A stretch of DNA of 64,000 nucleotides, taken from DASSSQ01 sp963839285 (GTDB taxonomy: Bacteria; Actinomycetota; Thermoleophilia; Gaiellales; Gaiellaceae). Positions 63,505 to 64,000 of this stretch are shown here, one piece after another (the first letter of the stretch is position 1; each line of letters opens with the position of its first letter). The stretch spans positions 1-64,000 of the forward strand of contig CAWIUN010000008.1 in NCBI GenBank assembly GCA_963839285.1, read 5' to 3'. The notes beneath the pieces were generated by a model, which saw only the letters and a list, made by a program, of their open reading frames with translations, did no database searches and was not told where the DNA came from. The position numbers and the translations under genes are program-made.

Positions 63505-64000
63505 GCACGAACATGAGCTGCGACTTCTCGCTGCGCCACTACGGCGAGCTGCTCGAGGCGGCGCGGGCGGGCGGCTACCGCTTCGCCTTCTTCGAGGGCG
63601 AGGGGCCGCGCGACGGCGACCTGCTGCTGCGCCACGACGTCGACCTCTCGCTCGAGGCGGCGCTCGCGCTGGCGCGGCTCGAGGCGGCGGCGGGCGCGCA
63701 GGCGACCTACTTCCTGATGCGCGAGTCGGTCTTCTACAACCTCGACTCGCCGGTGGGACGCGCGGCGGTCGAGGAGCTGCGCGGGCTCGGACACCGGATC
63801 GGCCTGCACGCCGTCTACCCGAACGCCGAGTCGGACGCGCGCTTCGAGCCGGTGCTCGCCTGGCACAACCCCGATCCCGAGTACATGCGGGCGCCGGTGC
63901 CGGGCCGGGTCAACGTGATGCAGGAGGGCTGGTTCGACCCCGCGACCTACCGCTCCGACTCGAACCAGCACTGGCGCAGCGGCTGCCCGCACGAGGCGCT
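63501..64000 (+). CDS. Polysaccharide-deacetylase-like protein (5' part, runs off the window)
   Basis: 166 codons are visible from ATG 63501. SLRHYGELLEAARAGGYRFA, LLLRHDVDLSLEAALALARL, ATYFLMRESVFYNLDSPVGR, and LGHRIGLHAVYPNAESDARF follow the NodB-type pattern: the metal-binding HDVD near residue 45 and the H of GLH. These proteins deacetylate sugars, or are related hydrolases in capsule clusters. The C-terminal part lies beyond the window end. Confidence 0.65.
   Translation, partial: MSTNMSCDFSLRHYGELLEAARAGGYRFAFFEGEGPRDGDLLLRHDVDLSLEAALALARLEAAAGAQATYFLMRESVFYNLDSPVGRAAVEELRGLGHRIGLHAVYPNAESDARFEPVLAWHNPDPEYMRAPVPGRVNVMQEGWFDPATYRSDSNQHWRSGCPHEA

Overview
The window is a very GC-rich (roughly 70% by eye) bacterial chromosome segment made almost entirely of surface-polysaccharide genes. 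The GTG-rich starts, 4-bp ATGA/GTGA gene overlaps, an SSI-type protease inhibitor, DUF1707 and DUF402 proteins, CbxX-type AAA proteins and Ala/Arg-rich proteins point to an actinobacterium, most likely of the Thermoleophilia (Gaiellales/Solirubrobacterales). This placement is inference; there is no rRNA or tRNA gene here to test it.

Layout. (1) 30-4681, minus: an AAA+ ATPase fused in frame to aspartokinase, a secreted GH78-like protein and a UDP-glucuronate decarboxylase-like enzyme. (2) 4762-5189: a 55-residue membrane peptide and a broken tandem copy. (3) 5352-20057, minus: DUF1707 protein, GT2, GT-C, Wzz-like chain-length protein, NAD epimerase, a secreted glucuronyl C5-epimerase with a hydrolase-like barrel, twin PQQ-type propellers, ATP-grasp ligase, FkbM methyltransferase, initiating sugar transferase, GT2, GT4. 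(4) 20082-29279, plus: GT4, KpsC/KpsS-like capsule transferase, HAD phosphatase, methyltransferase, a GT-B protein, three tandem paralogs of an unrecognised family, and an FkbM-like methyltransferase. (5) 39717-29260, minus: GDP-mannose dehydratase, NeuB, SDR, aldehyde dehydrogenase, NeuA, transketolase, nucleotidyltransferase, glycosyltransferase, ABC permease and a degenerate Wzt-like ATPase, converging on region 4. (6) 53472-39815, minus: glycosyltransferases, two GT-C proteins, an O-antigen ligase/polymerase, a flippase-like membrane protein, DegT aminotransferase, ATP-grasp and an NDP-sugar dehydratase. (7) 53500-64000: DUF402 pair, two MFS transporters, a TetR gene with two visible operators, DegT, NAD epimerase, APS kinase, SSI-like inhibitor, another MFS, an ATP-grasp and a polysaccharide deacetylase cut by the window end.

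Together the genes provide nucleotide-sugar synthesis (UDP-xylose-, GDP-deoxymannose- and CMP-nonulosonate-type), lipid-linked initiation, chain assembly, and two export modes (Wzz/Wzy-like and ABC-type). Extracytoplasmic modification comes from the C5-epimerase and propellers. No Wzx flippase of the MOP type and no sulfotransferase is visible.

Two global features matter. First, about half of the genes, especially 19.7-43.9 kb, are split over two or three frames by single-base indels, several at homopolymers, while protein similarity and start/stop overlaps are preserved on both sides. This looks like consensus error in the sequence rather than gene decay, so I annotate whole reconstructed genes and label the breaks. 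Second, most transcription units start with a TAnnnT box only 6-8 nt before the ATG/GTG, the signature of leaderless mRNAs.
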